The notes: generated from the sequence alone by a model not told the origin. A stretch of DNA of 64,000 bases from CAUZWH01 sp965224275 (GCA_965224275.1 CBDCYR010000011.1:186001-250000); one strand, 5' to 3'. Numbered from the stretch's first letter, positions 26,820-36,263 are shown. Made by a program: numbers and translations.

Positions 26820-26847
26820 TGGGATCAGCGACTAAGGGGTGTACGGC

Positions 26848-29145
26848 GTGGAAAAATATGGCATCGCGCAGCCGGTCACCCGCAAGGAAGATGACCGGCT
26901 AACCACGGGGCGGGGCCGCTATGCCGACGATGTCGGTATGCCGAATCAAGCCTATGGCTATGTCTTGCGCTCAAGCCACGCGCACGCCGACATCCGGGCG
27001 CTTGATAGCGATGCTGCCAACCGCGCCCCGGGCGTTCTACTTGTCCTGACCGGCGCCGACATCGAAGCCGCCGGGCTCGGGCATATCCCGAATTATCGAT
27101 CGCCGCAGAATCGCGATGGCAGCGATGCCGTTATCCCGCCCAACCCCCTGCTCAAACGCGACCGCGTACGCTACGTCGGCGACGCGATCGCTTTTGTCGT
27201 CGCCGAAACGCTGGCACAGGCGCGCGACGCGGCTGAACTGATCGCGATCGACTACGGGCCATTACCGGCGGTTGTCGACACCGGGTCCGCCTGTGACGGA
27301 TCGCGCGCCGCGATCTGGAATCACGCGCCGGACAACGTCGCGGTTGATTTCGAAGCCGGCGATCGCGCCGCGACCGACGCTGCGTTCGCTGCCGCCGCCG
27401 GTATTGCCAGAGTCGATATCGTCAACAATCGCGTCGTCGTCGCGGCAATGGAGCCGCGCTCAGCGACGGGCTCGTTCGATTCAGCGAGCGATAGCTACAC
27501 CCTCTATACCACCAGCCAGACTTCGCATTTCATCCGCGACGCGCTGGCCAAGACCATCTTCGATATCCCCAGCGAGAGGGTTCGCGTCATCACGGGTGAT
27601 GTCGGCGGTGGTTTCGGGATGAAGGTCTTCTTTGCCGAATATCCGTTGGTTCTGTGGGCCGCGAAGGTAATCGGTCGGCCAGTCAAGTGGACGGCGACGC
27701 GCGAGGAATCATTCGTTTGCGACAGCCAAGGCCGGGATCATGTCACCCACGCCGAGTTGGCGCTCGACGAACAAGGCCGTTTCTTGGCCATTCGGGTCGA
27801 TATCATCGCCAATATGGGTGCCTATCTCGGAACGTTTGGACCGATCGTCCCACCCAAGCTGGTTTACACCGGGGTTTACGACATTCCTGCCGCCCATTTG
27901 CGGGTCAGGGACGTTTTCACCAACACCGTTCTGACCGACGCCTACCGCGGCGCGGGCCGACCCGAAGCAACCTACGCCATCGAGCGCGTCGTCGAGGCTG
28001 CCGCTCGAGATCTTGGCATCGACGCGACGGAGCTGCGGCGCCGTAACTTCATTGCACCCGCTGCGATGCCATACACGACGGCCTTCGGCATGACCTATGA
28101 CAGCGGCAAATTTGCACGCAACATGGATGACGCTCTAGTCCGTGCCGATACTCCCGGTTTGGTGTCGCGCCGGGCTGCCGCGATGCAACTGGGCCGGCGC
28201 CGAGGCCTTGGCCTCGCCTATTACATTGATACCACCGGTGGACCTGTGGTTGCTGCCGAGCATGCCACCGTGCGGTTCGAACAAGACGGCACGGTTACCG
28301 TGCTATCGGGCTGCCAAGCGAGTGGCCAGGGTCACGAGACCGCGTACTCTCAGCTCGTTGTCGATCGGCTCGGCGTCGCGTTTGATGCGGTCGACGTGCG
28401 CCAAGGCGATACCGAGGAAAATCCCTTGGGCTACGGCACCGGCGGATCCCGTTCGCTGATGGACGGTGGTGGTGCGATTCTGTGTGCGATCGATGCGGTG
28501 GTGGAGAAGGGGCGGCAAATTGCCGCGCGGGAGTTGGAAACGGCCGCCAGCGATCTCGAATTCATCGGCGGGGACTACATCGTGGTGGGCACCGACCGCC
28601 GGATCGCAATAACCGATGTTGCGCAGGCCGCCCGAGAGGACGGCGACCCGCTCGCGGCGCTCGGCAGCTTCGTACCGCAAGCGACGTCCTATCCGAACGG
28701 CTGTCATATCTGCGAGGTCGAGGTTGAAATCGATACCGGGCACGTCGCGGTCGTGCGCTACACGGTGGTCGACGATTTCGGGAATGTCGTCAATCCGCTG
28801 CTGGTCGAGGGCCAGGTCCATGGCGGCGTGGTCCAGGGCATCGGCCAAGTGTTGTGGGAAAACACCGTTTACGACAGCCGCTCGGGCCAACTCTTGAGCG
28901 GCACGTTCATGGATTACGGCATGCCGCGGGCCGGTGATCTGCCGTTGTTTGACGCAAGTTGGAATGAGATCCCGTGCCTGACCAATCCGCTCGGCGTGAA
29001 GGGGGCAGGCGAGGGCGGCACGGTCGGCGCGCTGGCTGCTGTGGTCAATGCCGTGATCGATGCGCTCGCCGAAGACGGCGTTACGCATCTCGATATGCCG
29101 CTCACGCCTGAGCGTGTGTGGCGGGCGATCCCGCGACCGGATTGA
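26848..29145 (+). CDS. Molybdenum hydroxylase large subunit (xanthine dehydrogenase/aldehyde oxidase family)
   Basis: About 765 residues, the molybdopterin-binding subunit. The N-terminus has GQ-type start RLTTGRGRYADD and VLRSSHAHADIRALD; the Moco region includes GDVGGGFGMKVF, AYRGAGRPEATYAIER and the catalytic Glu in GVKGAGEGGTVGAL. The AYRGAGR loop differs from the AYRCSFR loop of true form I CO dehydrogenase, so CO oxidation is unlikely. Such enzymes hydroxylate N-heterocycles such as nicotinate, quinoline or purines next to the ring nitrogen. No FAD or [2Fe-2S] subunit gene lies next to it, so it is an orphan or uses distant partners. The start codon GTG at 26848 follows AAGGGG. Confidence 0.85.
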   Translation: MEKYGIAQPVTRKEDDRLTTGRGRYADDVGMPNQAYGYVLRSSHAHADIRALDSDAANRAPGVLLVLTGADIEAAGLGHIPNYRSPQNRDGSDAVIPPNPLLKRDRVRYVGDAIAFVVAETLAQARDAAELIAIDYGPLPAVVDTGSACDGSRAAIWNHAPDNVAVDFEAGDRAATDAAFAAAAGIARVDIVNNRVVVAAMEPRSATGSFDSASDSYTLYTTSQTSHFIRDALAKTIFDIPSERVRVITGDVGGGFGMKVFFAEYPLVLWAAKVIGRPVKWTATREESFVCDSQGRDHVTHAELALDEQGRFLAIRVDIIANMGAYLGTFGPIVPPKLVYTGVYDIPAAHLRVRDVFTNTVLTDAYRGAGRPEATYAIERVVEAAARDLGIDATELRRRNFIAPAAMPYTTAFGMTYDSGKFARNMDDALVRADTPGLVSRRAAAMQLGRRRGLGLAYYIDTTGGPVVAAEHATVRFEQDGTVTVLSGCQASGQGHETAYSQLVVDRLGVAFDAVDVRQGDTEENPLGYGTGGSRSLMDGGGAILCAIDAVVEKGRQIAARELETAASDLEFIGGDYIVVGTDRRIAITDVAQAAREDGDPLAALGSFVPQATSYPNGCHICEVEVEIDTGHVAVVRYTVVDDFGNVVNPLLVEGQVHGGVVQGIGQVLWENTVYDSRSGQLLSGTFMDYGMPRAGDLPLFDASWNEIPCLTNPLGVKGAGEGGTVGALAAVVNAVIDALAEDGVTHLDMPLTPERVWRAIPRPD

Positions 29146-29193
29146 CGCGGCTCTCGCGAGGCAGGACGATGCAGGATCAGCTTGGAGGATGAC

Positions 29194-30213
29194 ATGAGCG
29201 TAGAGACCATCGACATATCGGCGCAGCGCATGCCGAAGGTTGGGTTTGCGCCACGCCGTCTTGGTCACACCAACATGTTCGTCGGTGACCTCGACGCGTC
29301 AATGAAATTCTATAACCGAGTGGCTGGGTTCGAAGAGGTATTTCGCACCAAGACCGGGGCCGGCTTTCTGTCTAACGGCAATACCCACCATGATCTCGGT
29401 CTTGTGCAGACGACCACGGAGCCGCGGCTGGGACGTGACGGCAAACCGCTGCCGTCGTCGAGCCGGGCGATGAGCGCCGGGCTCAACCACCTGGGTTGGG
29501 AGCTGGAGTCGGAAAAACTGTTGATCGAAGCCTACGACCGCGCGGTTGACGAGGGCTACCCGATCCATCAGTGCATCGATCATCATCCAACCCGCAGCAT
29601 CTATCTGTTCGATCCCGATGGACACATGCATGAATTCTATTGCGATGTCCTCAAGGATTGGCGGGGTTGGTTCGCGTCTCTCGATGGCAGCGCCTTCTCC
29701 GGCCAGTGGGACCCCACTGCCGAGGCACCCAGCGACGAGCGCAACTACTGGGAAAGTCCGGAAATCCAGCAGGTCGATGGCGCGTTGATTCGGGCTCGCT
29801 ACATCACCCACGCTGTGCTGCTAACCCAGGATCACGACGCGATGGTTGGCTTCTTCCGGAATGTCGGCGGCCTGGACGTGGAATACGAAGCTGCCGACGG
29901 CAGCTTTTCCGCCTTGGCGGGGACCCATGCCGGGCACCACTATTCGCTGGCTTTGTTGCGCCAGCCCGCGGGCTCGGATCCGGTTGTTCATCACTACGCC
30001 TACAAGATTGGCGAGGCGGCCGACCTCGATGCAGCGGAGACGGCGGTTGCTGGCGCGGGCATCGAGATTGAAAAGCGCGTCGACACGCCGGCCAAGCGAA
30101 GTTTCTTCATTCGCGACCCCGACGGATTTCGCTGCGAGTTCTATGTCTCGGGTGCGGTCGATTTCGACGCCGTTGCCGCCGCACCGGAGACCGAGCGCGC
30201 GTTCCTGATTTAG
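29194..30213 (+). CDS. VOC-family protein 2, extradiol dioxygenase-like
   Basis: A 339-residue two-module VOC protein, a paralogue of the one at 19.4 kb. Shared sequence includes RRLGHTNMFVGDLDASMKFY and FLSNGNTHHDL in module 1, with His in GLNHLGWE and Glu in MHEFYCD as probable metal ligands. Module 2 begins RYITHAVLLTQDHDAMVGFF. The ATG at 29194 has GGAGGATG just upstream. It lies 48 bp after the molybdenum hydroxylase gene on the same strand and probably belongs to its operon, which suggests oxidation followed by ring cleavage or isomerisation. Confidence 0.8.
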   Translation: MSVETIDISAQRMPKVGFAPRRLGHTNMFVGDLDASMKFYNRVAGFEEVFRTKTGAGFLSNGNTHHDLGLVQTTTEPRLGRDGKPLPSSSRAMSAGLNHLGWELESEKLLIEAYDRAVDEGYPIHQCIDHHPTRSIYLFDPDGHMHEFYCDVLKDWRGWFASLDGSAFSGQWDPTAEAPSDERNYWESPEIQQVDGALIRARYITHAVLLTQDHDAMVGFFRNVGGLDVEYEAADGSFSALAGTHAGHHYSLALLRQPAGSDPVVHHYAYKIGEAADLDAAETAVAGAGIEIEKRVDTPAKRSFFIRDPDGFRCEFYVSGAVDFDAVAAAPETERAFLI

Positions 30214-30217
30214 GAGC

Positions 30218-30340
30218 AGAGCCGCCAAACCCCCTCACCCCGCCCTCTCCCCAAAGGGGCGAGGGAGCTATTTGTGCGAGCGGCACCAACGGTCTCCCTC
30301 TCCCGCAGTGTGGGAGAGGGGGGGCTCTTATTTTTTAGCC
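30218..30340. repeat. GC-rich palindromic repeat between convergent genes
   Basis: Pairs of CCCTCACCCCGCCCTCTCCC-like and GGGAGAGGG arms form hairpins, related to the repeat at 11.1 kb. It sits between two convergent genes and ends in GGGGCTCTTATTTTTT, so it may also act as a bidirectional terminator. Confidence 0.65.
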
Positions 30341-31477
30341 CCAGAGGCGTTCGATGTGGTGGTTGATCATGTTGTGAATGTTGCTCTCGATTCGGGCCAT
30401 GCGGCCCGGCACGAAGAGATCGCTGCTCATCGCGTTCTGCAGCGAGATCACCATCGTTCGATCCTCTTCGACCGTTGTGATGGTCGTGGTGCGATAGGCC
30501 TCAATGCGTTCGGCGAAGTTCGGCAGCTCAAAAAATTCGGGCGGGAATAGGATGTTGATGAAGAATCGGCACTTGTCGATGCCCATAGGCCAACAGGTCA
30601 ACACTTCGACATTGTCGATATAGGTGAAGGTCTGAAAGTTCGGCGCCATGAAACCGGCCCCGGCGTGGGTATCGGGTTCGTCCTCCAGCCAGGCGATCTT
30701 GCGATCGAACCAGAGGTTGCCGCCATTGCGCGGCGTGTGGTCGTAAGACATTTTGTAACCGCCGCGCGACCGTAGGTCGATATCGAGATCATGCGCCTCG
30801 AGGCCGATTCCCAGCGTGTCCTTGTGCAGCGTGTTGACGTGGTAGTAGTCCATCGCGTTTTCGACAGCGAGCTTCCAGTTGCAGTCGAAATCAAACTGAA
30901 TCTTGGTAGCGAGGCGGAGCTCGCGGGTTCGGTAGAATCCAAAATCCTCGTCGAACGCCGCGATGAAGTCGGCAAGCGGTCGGCAACTGGGGTCGAAGTT
31001 GACGAACACCCAACCCTGCCAGACATCGAGCTTGATCGGCGTCAAGCGGCAGGAGTCCGGCTCGAACCCTTCGGCTTCCTTCATATAAGGCGCACCGATC
31101 AATTTGCCCTCGAGATCGTAGAGCCAGCCGTGATAGGGGCAGCTGAATTCCTTGATGTTGCCCGTGCCTGCGGCAACCTCGACGCCGCGGTGCTTGCAGA
31201 CGTTGGAGAACGCATTGAGGCCGCCGCTGTGGTCGCGGGTAACGACGATGGGTTCGTCCATGATCCGCAAGGTGATGAAGTCGCCGGGAGTCTCCAGCTC
31301 TTCAACGCGGGCGACGCCGAGCCAATCCTTCATGAAAACACGCTCTTTCTCGAGCGCGTAGATTTCCGGCGAACTGTAAAAGCCACCGGGCACGTGGTGC
31401 GCGCGGGTCGTCGGCTGGGTCTTAATGTCTGCGTACGCCTGGTTGACCGTTTGATCGGTTTCAGCGATAGCCATCAT
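30335..31477 (-). CDS. Rieske ring-hydroxylating oxygenase alpha subunit 2
   Basis: A 380-residue alpha subunit. The cluster ligands are Cys94-x-His96 (CKHRG) and Cys113-x2-His116 (CPYHGW), and the catalytic iron triad is Asp210, His213, His218 (MDYYHVNTLH). The C-terminal part is shorter than in type 1. No beta subunit or reductase follows. It is the last gene of a minus-strand run led by livK and lies 81 bp after the luciferase-like monooxygenase, so substrate uptake and oxidation are probably co-regulated. The two oxygenases in this window are not close copies. Confidence 0.88.
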   Translation of the reverse strand: MMAIAETDQTVNQAYADIKTQPTTRAHHVPGGFYSSPEIYALEKERVFMKDWLGVARVEELETPGDFITLRIMDEPIVVTRDHSGGLNAFSNVCKHRGVEVAAGTGNIKEFSCPYHGWLYDLEGKLIGAPYMKEAEGFEPDSCRLTPIKLDVWQGWVFVNFDPSCRPLADFIAAFDEDFGFYRTRELRLATKIQFDFDCNWKLAVENAMDYYHVNTLHKDTLGIGLEAHDLDIDLRSRGGYKMSYDHTPRNGGNLWFDRKIAWLEDEPDTHAGAGFMAPNFQTFTYIDNVEVLTCWPMGIDKCRFFINILFPPEFFELPNFAERIEAYRTTTITTVEEDRTMVISLQNAMSSDLFVPGRMARIESNIHNMINHHIERLWG

Positions 31478-31558
31478 CGTTGCTCCGGGTGTTCCTGGCG
31501 CAACGAGCTTAGTGGAAAAATAAGGCGCACTGACGATGAATTTGGAATCGATCGACGG

Positions 31559-32623
31559 TTAGTTCAATTTCGGCCGGACCTCGTGACCAAACTTTTTGAT
31601 TAGCGCGATGGCCTCGTCGTCGTCTTTGATGACGATGTCATTGCCTTGCCCGTAGAGGAACGCGATCCACTGCGTCATGCCGTGGATGCGCGCGAGTTCG
31701 TTGAAACGGCCGGCAATATCATCAACGCTGCCCATCAACCGGGCCGAGCGCGACATCATCCAGTCGTAGATGCCGAGCTCTTTGCTCCGCTCGACCATCA
31801 TCTTTTCGCGGTCTTCAATGCGATAGGCGGAATCGAGGCTGTGGTTATCCGTGTTGAGTTGCCGCACTTTTTCTTTGAGGTCATCGGGGATGCCTTTGCC
31901 CTGCATCGTGCCCATGGTCAGCCATTGCGGCATCCAGCCGAAATTACGTGCCGCCGCCGCCTCGTAACTGTCATCGAACACCACAGGTGCGTTCCACCAC
32001 ACGTCGAACGTGTCGGGGTCCTTGCCGACTGCGCGCCGGCCATCCTCGATGATCTGGCGAACGTTGGCGAGGTCATCGTCGGAAAATCCCATATGGACAA
32101 CCGCGCCGTCGGCGGCCTCGGCCGCCATGCGCAGGATCTTGGGGCCTGAGCACATTACGTAAGTGGGCAGATCGAAGGGTTCGAAATAGGCCCAGCGTGG
32201 CCGGAAGGTGTTGCCGTCCCAGGTGATTTTCTCGCCCAGACAGAGCGCTTTCACCGCTACCAGATAGTCTCGTAAGTCTTGAATCTTGGCCGGCTTGCGG
32301 CCCATCGACCACAGCGCCGAATCGCCGGTCGCGATGCCCATCATCAGGCGTCCCGGCGCCAACTCGTTGAGCGCGACAAAGCCGCCGGCGGTGACCGTAG
32401 GGTGGCGGGTTACCGGGTTGGTGGCGTAGCTCATGAGTTTGATTTTCGAGGTGGTCATCGCCGCGACCGTCATGCAGACATACATCTCGCGCATTAGATT
32501 TTGCGAGTCCGCCGGGCCGATGACGTCCATACCGGCGTCCTCGCAGGCCTTCCAGATCTTGGGCACCTGGGCGACGGTGTCGTGGGGCGGCATCACGCTC
32601 AATTGCCAATCATGCTCGGTCAT
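31559..32623 (-). CDS. LLM-class flavin-dependent monooxygenase
   Basis: A 354-residue luciferase-like TIM-barrel protein. The start MTEHDWQLSVMPPHD at 32623 is taken because similarity begins there and the arginine-rich upstream frame is shadow of the livM end. Blocks such as ATNPVTRHPTVTAGGFVALNELAPGR and IATGDSALW are typical of LLM proteins using FMN or F420. Family members oxidise sulphonates, heterocycles, or open rings by Baeyer-Villiger-like steps. It follows livM closely on the same strand and precedes a Rieske gene, so it may act on the compound imported by the Liv-type system. Confidence 0.82.
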   Translation of the reverse strand: MTEHDWQLSVMPPHDTVAQVPKIWKACEDAGMDVIGPADSQNLMREMYVCMTVAAMTTSKIKLMSYATNPVTRHPTVTAGGFVALNELAPGRLMMGIATGDSALWSMGRKPAKIQDLRDYLVAVKALCLGEKITWDGNTFRPRWAYFEPFDLPTYVMCSGPKILRMAAEAADGAVVHMGFSDDDLANVRQIIEDGRRAVGKDPDTFDVWWNAPVVFDDSYEAAAARNFGWMPQWLTMGTMQGKGIPDDLKEKVRQLNTDNHSLDSAYRIEDREKMMVERSKELGIYDWMMSRSARLMGSVDDIAGRFNELARIHGMTQWIAFLYGQGNDIVIKDDDEAIALIKKFGHEVRPKLN

Positions 32624-32660
32624 CAAGACCTCCCGTTTGATTCGTACGTTTCTTTCACGC

Positions 32661-33644
32661 CTATCCCGTCTCGTCCGGTTTGCGGCGGGCACGCCTTTCT
32701 TCCGACCAAGCCGCAACGATCTCACGATCTTCGGTATGAGGTTCCAGTGAGCTGTCGCGGAACAGCCGTTTGAGAACCGCCGGGGTGCGGACGCCCTGCC
32801 AGCCGATGATCCCCTGCGGCCGAAATACCATGATGATGACGAACAGCATGGCGAAGAAGATGCGTTTGTAATTGGGATTGGTGACGTTGAGGATCCACGG
32901 TGCAAAGACGATGATCGCAGCGCCGATATAGGTGCCCCAGAATGTGTAGTAGCCGCCGAGCGTTGGCGCGAGCAGGATCATTACCGCATAGTCGAATGCG
33001 AAATTGACCGGGCGCAGGACGCCGAGATTGTGCGCATAGAGGGCACCGCCGATGCCGGTGATGAAACCGCCCATGGTCCAGGCGTAGATCTTGACTCGCT
33101 CGACATCGACGCCCATCGCCATCGCGGTCCACTCATCATGAAACGTGGCCCGGAATGCACGCCCGAGATGTGACTTCTCGAAACGCCATAGCAGCACCGT
33201 CACCGCGCCGATAACAATCAGAACGTGCCAGATGGTGGTCGCGTTCGGGATGCGCAGGAACCCGAGCGCGCCGCCGACATAGTCGATGTTGCGCCAGGCC
33301 ACGACCAGCGCTTCGCCGACCGCAAAGGTGCCGATCGCGAGGTACATACCTTCGAGGCGGAGCGCCATCACCAGTGCGATGATCAAACCGGCGGCAGCGC
33401 CAGCCAACCCGGCCAGCGGCATCGACAGCCAGACGGGGAAGCCAAGATTGACGGTCAAGATGGCGGTGAGATAGGCGCCGACGCTTGCGAGAGCGCCATG
33501 GCCGATCGAAATCTGACCTGACATCAGCGTCAGATAACAGCCGAGCGAGATGCACAGGAACACGCCGTAATCGATTAGGAGATCGTGGAGGAACCACAGG
33601 TGCTGGGTCATGAACACCTGATAGAACTCTTGCAGCGCCTCCAT
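32661..33644 (-). CDS. livM: Branched-chain-type ABC importer permease LivM
   Basis: A 327-residue inner-membrane permease with about ten hydrophobic segments and the block GHGALASVGAYLTAILTV, which is typical of LivM. The loop HLGRAFRATFHDEWTAMAMGVD carries the conserved ATPase-coupling region. It starts 21 bp after livH. In catabolic clusters Liv-type systems often carry aromatic acids or amides rather than leucine. Confidence 0.88.
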   Translation of the reverse strand: MEALQEFYQVFMTQHLWFLHDLLIDYGVFLCISLGCYLTLMSGQISIGHGALASVGAYLTAILTVNLGFPVWLSMPLAGLAGAAAGLIIALVMALRLEGMYLAIGTFAVGEALVVAWRNIDYVGGALGFLRIPNATTIWHVLIVIGAVTVLLWRFEKSHLGRAFRATFHDEWTAMAMGVDVERVKIYAWTMGGFITGIGGALYAHNLGVLRPVNFAFDYAVMILLAPTLGGYYTFWGTYIGAAIIVFAPWILNVTNPNYKRIFFAMLFVIIMVFRPQGIIGWQGVRTPAVLKRLFRDSSLEPHTEDREIVAAWSEERRARRKPDETG

Positions 33645-33665
33645 CTGTTCGACCTCGATGCTCGC

Positions 33666-34586
33666 CTAGTCCATGGGCTTAACGGCGAGCGAGGCACCGC
33701 TTTCGAAGCGGGCGCGGCCGTATTCGCCGAACAATCCCTGCGGCTTCACGATGAACACCAGCAACAGGCAGCCATAGCCAACGAGATCGCGATAGGTGGA
33801 TTCGCCGTAGCCGATAACCATGGTCTCGATTAGGCCTAGCATCAAACCAGTGGCAACGCAGCCGGGCAGGTGGCCGATGCCGGCAACCTTCATCACTACC
33901 AGGCCCTTGAGGCCCAGCGTAATGCCCATGAATGCGAACGCCTGGCCGTAGTAAATACTGTAGAGCACGCCGGCCAAGCCCGCCGCCGCGGAGGCAATCG
34001 CGAAGGTAATGACCTGAATTTGAAAACGGTTGATGCCGAGGCAACTGGCGATATCCGGGCTTTGCGCGATCGCCTGGATAGCGGTTCCGAGCTTGGTGCG
34101 ATAGACGATCAGCCATAGGACGAGCAACAGCAACGCACCGGCGCCAACCAGCACCAACTGCATCAAGGTGACCTGAACGCCGAATGGCAGCACGAGGTGA
34201 ACCGGCTCGAAGGGGACCGGAAACGGCATCGGCCGGCCCCGGGTCACAGCCCGAATCGAGAACTCGATGAACAGGGCCGCCCCAAGCGTCGAGATCATGA
34301 CACCCCAGGTGCCGCCGCGTTTGATAACGGGACGCACGGCCGTCACTTCGACGACATAGCCGACGATCACGGCAGCCAGCACGCCACCGACAATGGCGAT
34401 GGGGTAGGGCAAGCCGAGCAAAAGATAGGCGCCGAGCATGCCGAACGAACCGACCACGACCAACGCGCCGTGGGCGAAGCTCAGGATATTGGCGACGCCG
34501 TAGATGAGGTTGTACCCGAGCGCGACGATCGAGTAGATGGCGCCGATCGCGAGCCCGTTGACCACCTGTTGCATGAAGATGCTCAC
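33666..34586 (-). CDS. livH: Branched-chain-type ABC importer permease LivH
   Basis: A 306-residue permease. The N-terminal IYSIVALGYNLIYGVANILSFAHG block and the GLKGLVVMKVAGIGHLPGC region mark LivH. About eight membrane helices are predicted by eye. Its ATG overlaps the livF stop by 4 bp, so translation is coupled. Confidence 0.88.
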   Translation of the reverse strand: MSIFMQQVVNGLAIGAIYSIVALGYNLIYGVANILSFAHGALVVVGSFGMLGAYLLLGLPYPIAIVGGVLAAVIVGYVVEVTAVRPVIKRGGTWGVMISTLGAALFIEFSIRAVTRGRPMPFPVPFEPVHLVLPFGVQVTLMQLVLVGAGALLLLVLWLIVYRTKLGTAIQAIAQSPDIASCLGINRFQIQVITFAIASAAAGLAGVLYSIYYGQAFAFMGITLGLKGLVVMKVAGIGHLPGCVATGLMLGLIETMVIGYGESTYRDLVGYGCLLLVFIVKPQGLFGEYGRARFESGASLAVKPMD

Positions 34587-35371
34587 GGGCGATGCTCCAC
34601 CTCGACGCCGGCGCTTGCCGGCGCCTCCGCGGAACCGCCGAAATAGGCCTGCTCGACACGACCATCTTCGAGCAGGTCGGCGCTGGGCGCTGCGAAATCG
34701 ACCGCGCCAATTCGCATGACGTAGGTGCGCGACGAGGTCTCGAGGGCTTTCTTGACGTTTTGTTCGACCAGCAGGACTTCTAGCTTTTCCTCGCGGTTGA
34801 TCGCGCCGATGATGTCGAACACCTCATCCATGATACGGCCAGCCAGCCCTAGCGAGGGTTCGTCGAGCAGCAGGAATTTGGGCCGCCCCATCAGCGCGCG
34901 GCCAATCGCCAACATCTTCTGCTCACCGCCACTCAATGTTCCCGCGAGCTGGTCGCAGCGCTGGCGCAGGATTGGAAAGCGTTCGAACTGCTTGTCCAGG
35001 TCGCGGTCGATTTCGTTATCGCGGCGCGTATAGGCGCCAATCCGAAGATTGCGTTCGACGCTAAAGCGCGGCAGCACGTTCTCGACCGCCGCGACCGTGT
35101 AGATCCCGAGCCGAACGCGTTCATGGATGGGCATATCCTGGATCTCGATCCAGCCGTCATCGTTGCGAAATTCAATGCGGCCGCTGCGACACTTGACCAG
35201 GCCCATGATCGCTTTCATCACCGTGGTTTTGCCGGCACCGTTGGGGCCAATCAGCGATATGATCTCTCCTTCGCGCACCTCGAGCGAGACGTCTTGCACC
35301 GCGGGCAGGCGACCGTAATAAACATCGAGGTTGCTAACCCGAAGGACAGCGCTGCCGGTGTCGGCGGCCAT
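34583..35371 (-). CDS. livF: Branched-chain-type ABC importer ATPase LivF
   Basis: A 262-residue ABC ATPase: Walker A GPNGAGKTT, signature LSGGEQKML, Walker B FLLLDEPSLGL and the H-loop region VEQNVKKAL. The start at 35371 makes a TGATG overlap with livG; the longer frame upstream is shadow of livG. The C-terminus has an extra EAPASAGVEVEHRP tail. It works with LivG as the motor of the importer. Confidence 0.88.
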   Translation of the reverse strand: MAADTGSAVLRVSNLDVYYGRLPAVQDVSLEVREGEIISLIGPNGAGKTTVMKAIMGLVKCRSGRIEFRNDDGWIEIQDMPIHERVRLGIYTVAAVENVLPRFSVERNLRIGAYTRRDNEIDRDLDKQFERFPILRQRCDQLAGTLSGGEQKMLAIGRALMGRPKFLLLDEPSLGLAGRIMDEVFDIIGAINREEKLEVLLVEQNVKKALETSSRTYVMRIGAVDFAAPSADLLEDGRVEQAYFGGSAEAPASAGVEVEHRP

Positions 35372-36177
35372 CACGTCGAGCGCCCGAGATAGGCGTCGAT
35401 TACGGTGGGGTCTTGTCGGACCACGTCGGGCGGTGCGTCGGCAATCACTTCGCCATAGTGCATCACCGCGACCTGATCGGCGATGTCCATCACGACCGGC
35501 ATGTTGTGTTCGATCAGAAAGATCGTCTTGCCCTGATCGCGGATCGAGCGCACGAGGGCGACGACACCATGAATCCACACCGGGTTGAGGCCGCCGGTGG
35601 GTTCGTCGAGAAGAATGATCTTGGGATCGCTGATCAGGGTGCGGATGATCTCCAGCATGCGCTGCTGACCGGTCGAAAGTTCGGAAGGTCGATCGAAGCG
35701 ACGCGGGTAAAGCTGGCCATCGGCCAGGGTTGCCAGCAATTCCTCGGCGCGTTCACGCAAGCGTCGCCGCTCGTGCCTCTCACCTGGAATGCCGGCGAGA
35801 ATTCCGCCGAGCGACGTCTCCATGCGCGCGGAATTGGCAACTTCAACATTATCCAGGATCGACAAGTTATTGAACAGGCGCACCGCCTGGAACGATCGCG
35901 CGACACCCTTAGCGACGATCCGGTGGGCTTTTAAGTGGCTGATGAGCTCACCATCGATGTGAATCGTGCCGCTGTCGGCCGGCACGAGGCCGGAAATGAC
36001 GTTGAACAGGGTGCTTTTGCCGGCGCCATTGGGGCCGATCAGGGCATAGATCTGTCCTGACCGGATTGTTAACGAGACGTCGCGAAGGGCCGCGAGCCCG
36101 CCAAAACTCTTTGAAATGCCCTCAAGCTGAAAGAGCGGCGCGACGTTTAAGGGCGTGGCGGTTTGGTTGACGGTCAC
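35371..36177 (-). CDS. livG: Branched-chain-type ABC importer ATPase LivG
   Basis: A 268-residue ABC ATPase: Walker A GPNGAGKST, LivG-type ARSFQAVRLFNNLSILDNV, signature LSTGQQRML (Thr in place of Gly), Walker B IILLDEPTGGL and H-loop FLIEHNMPVVM. It overlaps livF and follows livK across an 86-bp gap that contains a hairpin. Confidence 0.88.
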   Translation of the reverse strand: MTVNQTATPLNVAPLFQLEGISKSFGGLAALRDVSLTIRSGQIYALIGPNGAGKSTLFNVISGLVPADSGTIHIDGELISHLKAHRIVAKGVARSFQAVRLFNNLSILDNVEVANSARMETSLGGILAGIPGERHERRRLRERAEELLATLADGQLYPRRFDRPSELSTGQQRMLEIIRTLISDPKIILLDEPTGGLNPVWIHGVVALVRSIRDQGKTIFLIEHNMPVVMDIADQVAVMHYGEVIADAPPDVVRQDPTVIDAYLGRST

Positions 36178-36207
36178 GTCGGCACGGATCGGCTAAACGA
36201 TCCGGCC

Positions 36208-36230
36208 CGCTCCGCAAGTTTTGCGGAGCG
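36208..36230 (-). terminator. Hairpin between livK and livG
   Basis: CGCTCCGCAA pairs perfectly with TTGCGGAGCG around a 3-base loop. No long T-run follows in the direction of transcription, so it is better read as an mRNA-stabilising or partial-termination hairpin that would raise the amount of the binding-protein transcript relative to the rest of the operon. Confidence 0.6.
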
Positions 36231-36263
36231 GAACCGGCTCGATTTCTCTTGTTCGCGGTGTGG

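Noticed and set aside
26848..29145. Carbon monoxide dehydrogenase large subunit
   Set aside because: The active-site loop reads AYRGAGR, not AYRCSFR, and no coxS or coxM lies nearby.
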